A DNA stretch of 22,198 nucleotides. Source: a virus. Positions 1-8,162 of the stretch are shown here, in pieces (position 1 is the stretch's first letter; each line of letters begins with the position of its first letter). The stretch is taken from the IMG/VR virus record IMGVR_UViG_3300039106_000130, positions 3,603 to 25,800 of that record, one strand, 5' to 3'. Below the pieces are notes generated by a model. The model saw only the letters and a program-made list of their open reading frames with translations, searched no databases and was not told the origin of the DNA. Made by a program: the position numbers and the translations under genes.

Positions 1-22
1 GTCTTAACGATCACTTCATTGC

Positions 23-29
23 TTTTTTC
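23..29 (+). other. Slippery heptamer T TTT TTC at a frame change in gene 47
   Basis: In the frame open from position 3, the codons GCT TTT TTC contain a heptamer of the X XXY YYZ type, followed one codon later by a TGA stop at 33. A -1 slip here joins that frame to the gp47 frame. An equally good explanation is one T lost from a seven-T run by sequencing or assembly error close to the window end. Confidence 0.35.
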
Positions 30-31
30 CT

Positions 32-1006
32 GTGACAACAAGGTTAAAGAATGAAATTAAATTTGTTTATCAGCTCGGTGATCTCTTTGATCGTAGAAAA
101 TATATAAATTTCAATTCATTATACCTAGCAAGAAAATACTTTTTTGACAAGTTAAAAGAACATGATATAAAAATGATTACACTTCTAGGTAATCACGATG
201 TATCATACAAAAATACTCTTGAGGTTAACTCTTCTGAATTACTATTGAAAGACTATGACAATATTGAGGTAATAAAAGACTTTACCACAAAATATGTTTA
301 TGGTTGCAACATCGATATCATCCCATGGCTATGTGAAGAAAATGAAGAAGATATACTTGAAAAGGTGAAACAAACTAATTCAGAAATATGTTTTGGTCAT
401 TTTGAGATTGATGGCTTCAATATGGATCGCGGTAATGTTCATCAAGGTGGTCTTGACAGAAAGAAATTAATCAATTATGATATAGTTTTATCTGGTCACT
501 TCCATCACAAATCAGATGATGGTCATATCTTCTATGTTGGAACTCCAGGTGAAATGACTTGGATCGATTATAATGATCCACGTGGATTCCACATTCTTGA
601 TTTGAAAACTAGAGAATTGGAATTCATTCAGAATCCATATAAAATTTTTCACAAGATATTTTATAATGACTCTGAACAAGATTTTGAATTTTGGAAGAAG
701 TATGATTTTGAACAATACAAAAACAACTACATTAAAATTATTGTTGTGAATAAACAAAATCCATTTTTGTTTGATAATGTGATTGATAATTTATTTAGAG
801 TTGGTATTGCTGATATATCGATTGTTGAAGACTTTACGGATTCATCGATTGAGAATGATGAAGAAATCATAGATCAAGCACAAGATACTTTTACTATTTT
901 GTCTAAGTATGTTGATAATCTTACTCTTGATGTGGATACTACTAAATTGAAAAACATTATGCGTGAAATTTATATCGAAGCATTGAATACAGAAACTACA
1001 GAATGA
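32..1006 (+). CDS. 47: gp47-like recombination nuclease subunit (SbcD/Mre11 family), 5' end incomplete
   Basis: This is the nuclease subunit of the gp46/gp47 (Rad50/Mre11-like) complex, which resects DNA ends for recombination-dependent replication. Metallophosphoesterase motifs are visible: GDLFDRR at residues 16-22, GNHD at 53-56, a GHFE motif and SGHFHH downstream. The first metal-binding motif (DxH, normally within the first ten or so residues) is missing, so roughly 40 N-terminal residues are absent. The GTG at 32 is only the first possible start in this frame, because a stop (TAA) lies at 5-7. The adjacent frame is open from position 3 to a TGA at 33 and encodes LNDHFIAFFL, which could be the end of the missing N-terminus. 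The two frames meet at a run of six T. The 3' end overlaps gene 46 by ATGA, so the two are coupled. Family assignment is firm; the start is not. Confidence 0.9.
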   Translation: MTTRLKNEIKFVYQLGDLFDRRKYINFNSLYLARKYFFDKLKEHDIKMITLLGNHDVSYKNTLEVNSSELLLKDYDNIEVIKDFTTKYVYGCNIDIIPWLCEENEEDILEKVKQTNSEICFGHFEIDGFNMDRGNVHQGGLDRKKLINYDIVLSGHFHHKSDDGHIFYVGTPGEMTWIDYNDPRGFHILDLKTRELEFIQNPYKIFHKIFYNDSEQDFEFWKKYDFEQYKNNYIKIIVVNKQNPFLFDNVIDNLFRVGIADISIVEDFTDSSIENDEEIIDQAQDTFTILSKYVDNLTLDVDTTKLKNIMREIYIEALNTETTE

Positions 1007-2715
1007 TTATATTTCATCAAATTAAATGGCGTAATTTCTTATCGACTGGCAATTATTGGACTGATATTGAATTAGATGCCAATAACCACACTCTTATTGT
1101 CGGTGCTAATGGTTCAGGTAAATCCACTTTACTTGATGCTTTGTGTTTCGCTTTGTTTGGTAAACCATTTCGCAATATCAATAAACCAAATCTGCTTAAC
1201 AGCATCAACAAAAAAGATTGTTGTGTTGAATTAACATTTAAAACAAACAATAAATCTTATAAGATAATTCGTGGCATAAAACCAAACGTCTTTGAAATTT
1301 ATGAGAATGATGTATTGATTAACCAAGAAGCAGCCGCAAAAGACTATCAAGAACATTTTGAGAAGTTTGTTCTGAAGATGAACCTGAAGTCTTTTCGGCA
1401 GATTGTTGTTTTGGGTTCTGCGTCTTTCGTTCCATTCATGCAGTTAAGTGCTGCTGACCGTCGATTAATTATTGAAGATTTGCTTGATATTCAAATCTTC
1501 TCTATAATGAATACAATTCTAAAAGACAGAATTTCGAACAGCAAAGATTTGATTGTAGAACTCAAAGGTAAGTATGACCTGTCTTTACAAAAATATGATT
1601 TACAGAAAAAACATCTTGAGCAGTTAAAACAAAATAATGATGATCTGATCGAATCTTATCGTGCAGAAATTGATTCTAGTCTCAATACTGTAAATACATT
1701 GATAACAAAAAATCAAGAACTACTTGATATTATCGACAATCATAATGATAACATTACAGACAAAACTAGTATTGATTCTAAAATCAAAGAAATTACCAGA
1801 CTGAGTTCAAAGATTGAAAATAACATTTCTAAGTATTTGAAAGATATTGAATTTTTCGAACATAATGACAATTGCCCAACCTGTAAGCAAAGTATTGCGT
1901 CGAATGTAAAAGATGAAGAGTTGAAATCTTTAAGAGACAAAACCAACGATTCGAACGATGCACTTAAAAAGATTGAAAGTAAATTACTTGAAGAACAAAA
2001 TAAACTAGAAAAGATATCTGAAATTCAAAAACAAATTCAGAAACTTCAAATCGAAATAGCGACCAATAATACTGCAATCTCTGAAACAAACAAATACATT
2101 CAGAAAGTGCAAAAGCAGATTGATTCTTTAAAAGAAACTGAAAAGAATAATGAAGAAGTTCAGTCTGAATTGGATGTCCTATATAATGAGTTAAAATTAT
2201 ATAAAACTGAATTAAAAGAACTATTAGAACTGAAAAACTATTATGATACTGCATCTTTACTTCTAAAAGATAGTGGGATCAAAACCAAAATTATCAAGCA
2301 ATATTTGCCTATCATTAATAAACTTGTAAACAAATATTTGGCTTCTTTGGATTTCTTTGTGAACTTTAATTTGGATGAATCATTTAAGGAAGTGATTAAA
2401 TCTAGACACCGCGATGAATTTGAATATAATAATTTCAGCGAAGGTGAAAAACAGAGAATTGATATGGCTCTTATGTTAACATGGAGAGCAGTCGCTAAAC
2501 TTAAAAATTCTGTTAACACCAATCTGCTGATACTGGATGAAGTTTTCGATTCAAGCCTAGATACAAATGGTACTGAATACTTAATGAACATATTACAAAT
2601 GCTTGATGGTGTAAATCTTTTTGTTATATCACACAAAGGTGATGTACTACAAGATAAGTTTGCAAATGTAATTAAATTTGAAAAAGTCAAAAATTTTTCG
2701 AGAAAACAAAAATGA
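1003..2715 (+). CDS. 46: gp46-like recombination endonuclease ATPase (SbcC/Rad50 family)
   Basis: This is the ATPase subunit of the gp46/gp47 DNA-end processing complex, acting on phage DNA in the host cytoplasm. Walker A is GANGSGKST at residues 34-42. Long coiled-coil arms occupy roughly residues 180-440 and are interrupted by a zinc hook, CPTC, at 291-294. The ABC signature FSEGEKQRID starts near 478, and Walker B, LLILDE, is near 508-513, followed by a D-loop-like SSLD. At 570 residues it is about the size of T4 gp46. The start codon sits inside the end of gene 47 (ATGA overlap), and its stop overlaps the start of the next small gene in the same way, so translation of the three is probably coupled. 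Every key ATPase motif is intact. Confidence 0.96.
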   Translation: MIIFHQIKWRNFLSTGNYWTDIELDANNHTLIVGANGSGKSTLLDALCFALFGKPFRNINKPNLLNSINKKDCCVELTFKTNNKSYKIIRGIKPNVFEIYENDVLINQEAAAKDYQEHFEKFVLKMNLKSFRQIVVLGSASFVPFMQLSAADRRLIIEDLLDIQIFSIMNTILKDRISNSKDLIVELKGKYDLSLQKYDLQKKHLEQLKQNNDDLIESYRAEIDSSLNTVNTLITKNQELLDIIDNHNDNITDKTSIDSKIKEITRLSSKIENNISKYLKDIEFFEHNDNCPTCKQSIASNVKDEELKSLRDKTNDSNDALKKIESKLLEEQNKLEKISEIQKQIQKLQIEIATNNTAISETNKYIQKVQKQIDSLKETEKNNEEVQSELDVLYNELKLYKTELKELLELKNYYDTASLLLKDSGIKTKIIKQYLPIINKLVNKYLASLDFFVNFNLDESFKEVIKSRHRDEFEYNNFSEGEKQRIDMALMLTWRAVAKLKNSVNTNLLILDEVFDSSLDTNGTEYLMNILQMLDGVNLFVISHKGDVLQDKFANVIKFEKVKNFSRKQK

Positions 2716-2885
2716 CAAAAATTAGTGAATTTTTTAACGACGAAAAAAATAAACAAGCAACAGTATATTATCACGGTGAACGATATATCGTTTCTATGGA
2801 TAAAGAATGGCGAAATCAATATGTTGCTGAATATGAACTACTAGATGAAGCAGAAGACTGCGCGGAGGATTGGGTAAATGAGTGA
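2712..2885 (+). CDS. Small acidic protein of unknown function (57 aa)
   Basis: A 57-residue open frame runs from an ATG that overlaps the gene 46 stop (ATGA) to a TGA 8 bases inside the deformylase gene. It begins MTKISEFFNDEKNKQATVYY and has an acidic C-terminal half ending near CAEDWVNE. No domain is recognised. The case for it being real is positional: it fills exactly the gap between two genes, overlaps both, and contains the GGAGG ribosome-binding site (2864-2868) of the next gene. Without it there would be an unexplained 160-base gap in an otherwise seamless operon. Confidence 0.7.
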   Translation: MTKISEFFNDEKNKQATVYYHGERYIVSMDKEWRNQYVAEYELLDEAEDCAEDWVNE

Positions 2886-3450
2886 CATTTTAACTATTAA
2901 TACATCTGAAAATACTATTCAACAACAAAGAATTGACCCTCTACCATTGTTTGATGATAATCATCCAATGTTAAGTGTCTCTATTCCTGAATATGATATT
3001 AATGCATTACCAAACGGTAGCATGACTAACTTAATCTCACGATTAAAAATGACGATGAAGCTATATGGTGGTATAGGTCTTTCAGCAAATCAATGTGGCA
3101 TTCTAGAAAGAGTGTTCGTTATTGGTACTGATGATTTTACAATCGCTTGTATTAATCCAAAAGTCATAACACAATCTGAAGAAATGATAAAAGACAATGA
3201 AGGTTGCCTATCATTTCCTGGTATGTATTTAAAACTCAACAGACCAAAGACAATTCAGGTAGAATTTTATGACGAGAATGGTACATTACAGCGAACTACC
3301 CTTGACGGATTGACCGCAAGATGCTATCTTCATGAATTAGACCATATGAATGGTATTAAGTTTACCGATCACGCAGGTCCAGTTGCTGTAAGATTAGCGA
3401 AGCAGCGACAGACTAAAATGTTTAAGAGAATCGCACGGAGTAAAAAATGA
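2878..3450 (+). CDS. def: Peptide deformylase
   Basis: This enzyme removes the formyl group from the N-terminal methionine of new proteins. All three family motifs are present: GIGLSANQ (residues 65-72), EGCLS (108-112, metal-ligand Cys110) and HELDH (152-156, ligands His152 and His156, catalytic Glu153). At 190 residues it is full length, with a poorly conserved N-terminal stretch of about 25 residues. The start has a strong GGAGG site 9 bases upstream. Phage-encoded deformylases are known from marine T4-like phages and are thought to keep phage, and in cyanophages photosynthetic, proteins maturing during infection; no photosystem gene is visible here. It is in an operon with genes 47 and 46 and overlaps the next gene by ATGA. 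Confidence 0.95.
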   Translation: MSDILTINTSENTIQQQRIDPLPLFDDNHPMLSVSIPEYDINALPNGSMTNLISRLKMTMKLYGGIGLSANQCGILERVFVIGTDDFTIACINPKVITQSEEMIKDNEGCLSFPGMYLKLNRPKTIQVEFYDENGTLQRTTLDGLTARCYLHELDHMNGIKFTDHAGPVAVRLAKQRQTKMFKRIARSKK

Positions 3451-3719
3451 GCAACGTTTTTCAAATTCTTGATGAAGATTATGTTGAAGAACAAGAAGAA
3501 ACAACAGAAGAATGGCGTAAATATTGGAAAGGAATGCCAGAGTTTGTCCAAGAAGATAATCCGCCATATAAAAAAATCATTGTAAGTTTTCGCAATGAAG
3601 AAGACTATGAAGAGTTTGCAAAACTTATTAGTCAAAAGTTAACAGACAAAACTAAGAGTATTTGGTATCCTAAACTTGATATTGATGACAATGCATTGAA
3701 GCGTTGGATTGAAGAATGA
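3447..3719 (+). CDS. Conserved phage hypothetical protein (90 aa, acidic)
   Basis: This is a 90-residue acidic protein with an N-terminal segment rich in glutamate (EEQEETTEEW) and a central motif around WKGMPEFVQEDNPPYKKI, then a region (FRNEEDYEEFAKLI) that looks like a compact alpha/beta fold. I recall similar proteins in marine T4-like phages but know no function for them. The ATG overlaps the deformylase stop (ATGA) and has a GGAG site about 7 bases upstream. Its own stop overlaps the glycosyltransferase start, so it is an internal member of the operon. Confidence 0.85.
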   Translation: MSNVFQILDEDYVEEQEETTEEWRKYWKGMPEFVQEDNPPYKKIIVSFRNEEDYEEFAKLISQKLTDKTKSIWYPKLDIDDNALKRWIEE

Positions 3720-4609
3720 CAAATCCTAATTATCCAATTTACATCCCGTCAAAGGGTCGTTTTGACTCTATGTTGACTTCGAAGTCTTTGACAAGAATGA
3801 AAGTTCCGCACAACATAGTTGTCGAGCCACAAGAGTATGAAGCATATAAACAAGGCGTTGAGAAATTCGACTTAGGTGAATATGCGACTGTTCTACAATT
3901 ACCATTTAGTAATCTTGGACTTGGTTCTTATCCTGCCCGAAACTGGGCATGGGATCATTCAAAAGAAAATGGGCACCTGAAACATTGGTGTGTTGACGAT
4001 AACATTACAGACTTTTATCGACTTAATCGTAATGAACGAATTCGTGTAGAGTCTGGTGTTGTCTTCAAATGTGCAGAAGATTTTGTTGATCGTTTTGAGA
4101 ATGTACCTGTCTCTGGTTTCAACTATAGATTCTTTGTTTCACCACGATCAAAATATCCACCGTATTACCTAAATACAAAAGTGTATTCTTGTATTCTAAT
4201 TCAAAATGATTGTGAACAACGTTGGCGTTTGAAGTATAACGAAGACGTTGACTTGTGCTTGCAAGTGCTAAAAGCAGGTCTTTGCACAATTCAGTTTAAT
4301 GCATTTTTGTCGGGTAAAGCAGCGACACAAACTGTTTCTGGCGGTAATACACAAGAACTATATGGTAAACAAGGCAATGTAAAAGATCCAACTGGCACTT
4401 TAGAAAAATCTAAAATGTTGGTCGAACATCATACTGATGTGGCGAGTCTAGTTTGGCGATATGGTAGAGTTCATCATTTTGTTGATTACCGACCATTCAA
4501 GAAAAATCAATTAATCCTTAAAAAAGATTTTGTGATGCCAGAAGGTGAAAATCAATACGGTATGAAATTAGTCAAAAACTTTACTGTTGCTAAAAAACAA
4601 CAGTCTTGA
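3716..4609 (+). CDS. Putative glycosyltransferase, TET-associated (TAGT) type
   Basis: This looks like a GT-A-fold nucleotide-sugar transferase. The N-terminus YPIYIPSKGR, the DDN acidic motif at residues 94-96 (a DxD equivalent, preceded by HWCV) and the NEDVDLC segment near 175-181 match the TAGT family (TET/JBP-associated glycosyltransferases) as I remember it. That family is inferred to glycosylate modified pyrimidines in phage DNA. No TET/JBP oxygenase or hydroxymethylase gene lies in this window, so a DNA-base substrate is inference; transfer to a protein or host glycan cannot be excluded. The gene is coupled to its upstream neighbour by an ATGA overlap. Its last codons contain one arm-pair of a hairpin and the -35 of the next promoter (its TGA is inside TTGACA). 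Confidence 0.75.
   Translation: MTNPNYPIYIPSKGRFDSMLTSKSLTRMKVPHNIVVEPQEYEAYKQGVEKFDLGEYATVLQLPFSNLGLGSYPARNWAWDHSKENGHLKHWCVDDNITDFYRLNRNERIRVESGVVFKCAEDFVDRFENVPVSGFNYRFFVSPRSKYPPYYLNTKVYSCILIQNDCEQRWRLKYNEDVDLCLQVLKAGLCTIQFNAFLSGKAATQTVSGGNTQELYGKQGNVKDPTGTLEKSKMLVEHHTDVASLVWRYGRVHHFVDYRPFKKNQLILKKDFVMPEGENQYGMKLVKNFTVAKKQQS
4583..4604 (+). repeat. Inverted repeat immediately upstream of the 4606 promoter
   Basis: ACTGTTG (4583-4589) and CAACAGT (4598-4604) form a perfect 7-bp inverted repeat with an 8-base A-rich loop, ending one base before the -35. The downstream arm and -35 (AAAACAACAGTcTTGAC, 4594-4610) recur almost exactly upstream of the 6906 promoter. It lacks a following T-run on this strand, so it is more likely an operator or activator site than a terminator. 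Confidence 0.55.
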
Positions 4610-4634
4610 CAATAGCGGGTGATCCTGTCATAAT
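4606..4634 (+). promoter_or_regulatory. Sigma70-type promoter for the metallopeptidase-VWA gene
   Basis: The -35 TTGACA (4606-4611, perfect) and -10 CATAAT (4629-4634, five of six) are separated by 17 bases. The -35 overlaps the stop codon of the glycosyltransferase gene. The leader to the ATG at 4661 is short and contains a GAGG site at 4650-4653. Recognition by unmodified host polymerase, hence early expression, is inferred. Confidence 0.8.
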
Positions 4635-4660
4635 GTAAAAAACTCAACAGAGGTGTGCAT

Positions 4661-6883
4661 ATGACATTTACCGTCGAACAGAAAAGTCTGCTTGCCAAAC
4701 TGATGGCAACAGAAAACATTCGCGTAGAACATCAGAAGATCAATACTGCGAAATTCGATCCTCAGAATCGAGTGATGTATCTTCCTATTTGGGAAGATAT
4801 GAAAGGTGATCTTTATGATCTTCTGACTGGTCACGAATGTGGTCATGCTCTGTACACTCCTGCAGAAGGTTGGCATGATGCAGTTACCGAACAATCAAAA
4901 GGCAAAAACTACAAAAGCTTCCTAAATGTAGTTGAAGATGCCCGCATCGAAAAGAAAATGCAACGAAAATATCCTGGTCTACGCAAGTCATTCCGACAAG
5001 CGTATGACGGTCTTATGCAACGCAATTTCTTTGGTCTAGATGGTCGTAATGTTAACACTCTTCCGTTTATTGACAAGTTGAATCTTTTCACAAAGAGTCA
5101 GTATTCCATGTCTATGAACTTTACAGAATATGAAGAAACTCTTGTTGAAAAAGTAAAAAATCTTGAATCGTGGGAAGATGTTATCCGCGTAACGGATGAA
5201 ATCTACGCATACTCAAAACAAGAACAACAAGAACTTCTTAATGAAGAAGAAGTCGAAATCGACACTTATGGCTATGAATCAGGCGATGATGATTACGATG
5301 ACGATGATTTCGACTATGAAGAATCTGAAGATGATGACTACGATTCAGAAGAATATGATAATTCTGACGATTCAGAAGATGCTAAAGATGCTAAAGACGG
5401 GAATTCTTCGAATCAAGATTCACTATCATCTAACAATGGTCAGAAAGATTCAAAACCCTACTATGGTGATAAAGAACCAGTTTGCGAAACAGATCAAAAG
5501 TTTCGTGAAAACGAATTCAGTCTGTTAGATAAATCTTGCAAAGAATACGTTTATCTTAGTTTTCCAAAACCAAATATGAAAAATATTATCACACCCGCAA
5601 AACGTGTTCATGAACTTATGTCTGAACATTTTCAAATTCGTGGGTATGATGAAGAAGCAAAAATTCTGGTTGATGAATTTAAACGTAGGAATGATCGCTA
5701 CATTTCTCTTCTTGTAAAAGAATTTGAAATGCGTAAGGCTGCAAAAGCATACGATAAACGTAGAATTTCTGATACGGGTGATATCGATATCAACAAACTA
5801 TCTTCGTACAAATTTGACGATAATATCTTCCGAAAAATGATGAATGTGCCTAAGGGCAAGTCACATGGTCTAGTTCTGCTTCTGGATTATTCTGGTTCAA
5901 TGGACGATAATATGGGTGGTTCGATTGAACAAATTTTGGTTCTTTCCATGTTCTGTCGTAAAGTTAATATTCCGTTCGTTGTGTATTCTTTCGGAAATGC
6001 AATTAATGCTAATATGATTGATAAAAATATTGATCCCGATGAATACAGGGCTCCTCAAATGTTTTCATGTGAACTGAATGAGTTTCGTCTTGAACAAGTG
6101 TTCCTGCGTGAATATCTAAATTCTGATATGTCGAACGCAGAGTTTTCGAATGCTCTTAAAAATATGATTCTTCTGAAAGAATCTTATGCTAAAAGAACTA
6201 TTTCTCGACCAATGTCAGAACAACTGTCGCACACTCCATTGATTGAAGCGATCATTTCAACTGGCTATATCATGAACGATTTTCGTAAAAAACACAATCT
6301 TGATATCACCAATCTAGTGATCGTTCATGATGGCGATGCTGATGCTGTCCGATTCTATCGCGCAGGAGAACAAAAAGTTAACGCCATTCATCCAGCGTCG
6401 CAAAATATCTATGTGCGAGATCGCAAAATTGGATTTGAATATGAAGTCAAAGTTATGGATCGTTTTTCTGAACGAAACGAAGTTCTAAATGCAGCACTAG
6501 AATGGTTTAAATGTTTTACCAATTCTAACATTTTTGGCTTTTTCCTTGTGACGAAATACCGCATTCCAACTGTTGTTCGTGAAAAATATTACTATCAAGA
6601 TGGATCGATGGTTACCACTGGTGGTTATAATGTTGATCGTGAAAAACAAGAAAAACTTACTGCTATCATTCGAAAAGAAAAGTTCATTACCTCATACAAC
6701 AAAGGATACAAAAGTTTCTACTTTATCCTTGGTGGTGAAGAACTTAAAATTGCCGCAGATGAACTGGAAGTGAATGGTAAAGTTACGACAAATAAACTGA
6801 AAAACGCATTTATGAAAATGAATCGTCAGAAGCAAATTAATCGAGTTCTTGTTTCCAAGTTCATTCAAGGTATCGCAGTCTGA
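4661..6883 (+). CDS. Zinc metallopeptidase-like / VWA-domain protein with acidic linker (CobT-like)
   Basis: This is a 740-residue protein in three parts. The N-terminal part carries HECGH at residues 58-62 and a downstream VVEDARIE helix (about 90-97), a pattern expected for a gluzincin-type zinc peptidase with Glu as third ligand. Residues about 195-260 are a highly acidic Asp/Glu/Ser linker. The C-terminal part is a von Willebrand A domain with an intact MIDAS motif, DYSGS at 409-413, and a later HDGDAD. Such proteins are often labelled CobT or peptidase in marine phages. The partner AAA ATPase follows at 6965, as in MoxR-VWA pairs. I chose ATG 4661 because GAGG (4650-4653) is 7 bases away; an in-frame GTG at 4655 is too close to that site. 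There is no CobN, so cobalt chelation is unlikely; substrate unknown. Confidence 0.85.
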   Translation: MTFTVEQKSLLAKLMATENIRVEHQKINTAKFDPQNRVMYLPIWEDMKGDLYDLLTGHECGHALYTPAEGWHDAVTEQSKGKNYKSFLNVVEDARIEKKMQRKYPGLRKSFRQAYDGLMQRNFFGLDGRNVNTLPFIDKLNLFTKSQYSMSMNFTEYEETLVEKVKNLESWEDVIRVTDEIYAYSKQEQQELLNEEEVEIDTYGYESGDDDYDDDDFDYEESEDDDYDSEEYDNSDDSEDAKDAKDGNSSNQDSLSSNNGQKDSKPYYGDKEPVCETDQKFRENEFSLLDKSCKEYVYLSFPKPNMKNIITPAKRVHELMSEHFQIRGYDEEAKILVDEFKRRNDRYISLLVKEFEMRKAAKAYDKRRISDTGDIDINKLSSYKFDDNIFRKMMNVPKGKSHGLVLLLDYSGSMDDNMGGSIEQILVLSMFCRKVNIPFVVYSFGNAINANMIDKNIDPDEYRAPQMFSCELNEFRLEQVFLREYLNSDMSNAEFSNALKNMILLKESYAKRTISRPMSEQLSHTPLIEAIISTGYIMNDFRKKHNLDITNLVIVHDGDADAVRFYRAGEQKVNAIHPASQNIYVRDRKIGFEYEVKVMDRFSERNEVLNAALEWFKCFTNSNIFGFFLVTKYRIPTVVREKYYYQDGSMVTTGGYNVDREKQEKLTAIIRKEKFITSYNKGYKSFYFILGGEELKIAADELEVNGKVTTNKLKNAFMKMNRQKQINRVLVSKFIQGIAV

Positions 6884-6884
6884 T

Positions 6885-6902
6885 TGTTGTTTAAAAACAA
6901 CA
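6885..6902 (+). repeat. Inverted repeat immediately upstream of the 6906 promoter
   Basis: TGTTGTTT (6885-6892) and AAACAACA (6895-6902) form an 8-bp perfect inverted repeat with only two bases between the arms, so it is better read as a protein-binding palindrome than as a hairpin. Its right arm continues into the promoter as AAAACAACAGTaTTGAC (6894-6910), matching 16 of 17 bases upstream of the 4606 promoter. Confidence 0.55.
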
Positions 6903-6905
6903 GTA

Positions 6906-6933
6906 TTGACTTTCTTCCTTGTTATGCTATAAT
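6906..6933 (+). promoter_or_regulatory. Sigma70-type promoter for the AAA ATPase gene
   Basis: The -35 TTGACT (6906-6911, five of six) and a perfect -10 TATAAT (6928-6933) are 16 bases apart, and a TGC directly before the -10 gives an extended -10. Together with the shared upstream element this makes a strong promoter for the gene starting at 6965. Confidence 0.83.
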
Positions 6934-6964
6934 GTATTGTGTTCAATTGAGGAGTAACTAAATT

Positions 6965-8149
6965 ATGAGTAAGCGCATCGAAGTTCGAAACAAATTTCTG
7001 AATGCACTAATTGAAACTGGTAAGAATCAAGTTTCAAAAAATGAAATTGTTGAAGTTTGTGAAAATCTAAAAATTGCAGTACCACAATGGTTCATTAATG
7101 ATAGCAACAATAAAATTTCACGCGGTGTGTATCGAGTACCCAAAGATTTCGCACCTCAAACAGAGGCAATCAGTTTGCAAGCACAGGTGCTACCTATGAA
7201 TCGTCACGTTGAAAAACCACAACATCGTATCAGTAATGTTACGATTGATCTAGAAGAAATCGATCTAGTTCCCAAGTCATATAAAAATTATGTGCCTTTT
7301 GGTAACTTCGAAGATGTTCTTTCTGTCGTAAGTTCTGGTGAATTCTTCCCAGTCTTTATCTCTGGTCATTCTGGCAACGGCAAGACCATGAGCATCGAAC
7401 AAGCCTGTGCTAAGGCTAAACGCAAGTTTGTTTGTGTATCGATGACACCTCAGACAGATGAATCTGATCTTCTTGGCAACTATGTTCTGATCAACGGCAA
7501 CATGGAATGGCGAGATGGTCCAGTCACAACCGCTGCCCGTCAAGGTGCTGTTCTTTGTCTTGATGAAGTTGACTATGGCGCAGAAAATCTATCTGTTCTT
7601 CAGCGAGTGCTTGAGGGTAAGCCTTTCATGCTCAAGAAGAAAGGTGAAATGATTGTTCCCGCACCAGGATTCACGATCTTTGCTACAGCGAACACCAAGG
7701 GTAAAGGTTCTGAAGATGGTCGCTATATGTACACCAACGTTCTGAACGAAGCGTTTCTAGAACGATTCCCAAATACATATGAACAAGATTGGCCACCTAC
7801 TACTGTCGAACGCAAAATCATTAAAAAAGAACTAGACTCAAAGGGCATGAAAGACGATGACTTTGCAGACAAACTAGTTCAATGGGCAGATGTTATTCGA
7901 AAAACATTCAATGATGGTGGCTGTGATGAAGTGATTTCAACTCGCCGTCTTGTACATATCGTTAAGACTTATGCCATTCACAAAGATAAAATTAAATCGA
8001 TTACCAAGTGTCTTAATCGATTTGATCCCGACACTAAAGCAAGTTTCCTTGATCTCTACACCAAAGTAGATGCTGGTGCAAATTTGGACGAACCAGTTAT
8101 TGAGGTAACTTCGCAGCCTGCTGACGCAGGTGAAGAAATTCCGTTCTAA
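6965..8149 (+). CDS. AAA+ ATPase, MoxR/CobS-like
   Basis: This 394-residue ATPase has Walker A GHSGNGKT at residues 134-141, Walker B CLDE ending near 201, a sensor-1-like FATANT, and an arginine-finger region AFLERF. Its N-terminal 60 or so residues form a separate small domain that may be winged-helix-like. It is the type annotated as CobS in marine T4-like phages. CobS and MoxR ATPases work with VWA proteins, and the gene immediately upstream encodes one, so a two-component remodelling machine is the natural reading. The other cobaltochelatase subunits are absent. It has its own promoter rather than overlapping its neighbour, unusual in this window. GAGGAG at 6949-6954 supports the ATG at 6965. 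ATPase call firm; role inferred. Confidence 0.92.
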   Translation: MSKRIEVRNKFLNALIETGKNQVSKNEIVEVCENLKIAVPQWFINDSNNKISRGVYRVPKDFAPQTEAISLQAQVLPMNRHVEKPQHRISNVTIDLEEIDLVPKSYKNYVPFGNFEDVLSVVSSGEFFPVFISGHSGNGKTMSIEQACAKAKRKFVCVSMTPQTDESDLLGNYVLINGNMEWRDGPVTTAARQGAVLCLDEVDYGAENLSVLQRVLEGKPFMLKKKGEMIVPAPGFTIFATANTKGKGSEDGRYMYTNVLNEAFLERFPNTYEQDWPPTTVERKIIKKELDSKGMKDDDFADKLVQWADVIRKTFNDGGCDEVISTRRLVHIVKTYAIHKDKIKSITKCLNRFDPDTKASFLDLYTKVDAGANLDEPVIEVTSQPADAGEEIPF

Positions 8150-8162
8150 TTGAGCGTGAATA

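Noticed and set aside
2241-2819. 192-codon open frame on the minus strand
   Set aside because: It lies antisense to the end of gene 46 and the following small gene, has a low-complexity Phe/Ser-rich translation and no ribosome-binding site; it is a shadow of AT-rich coding sequence.
5196-5528. 110-codon open frame on the plus strand inside the VWA gene
   Set aside because: It is the shifted reading of the Asp/Glu-rich linker, giving a Met/Thr/Lys-rich low-complexity product with no start signal.
6885-6902. Terminator after the VWA gene
   Set aside because: The inverted repeat has only a two-base spacer and no T-run after it, and it abuts the -35 of the next promoter, so a regulatory palindrome is more likely.
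4661-8149. Cobaltochelatase CobT/CobS annotation for the VWA and AAA genes
   Set aside because: Similarity is at the level of AAA and VWA folds; the peptidase motif, the lack of CobN and the absence of any cobalamin gene argue against metal insertion.
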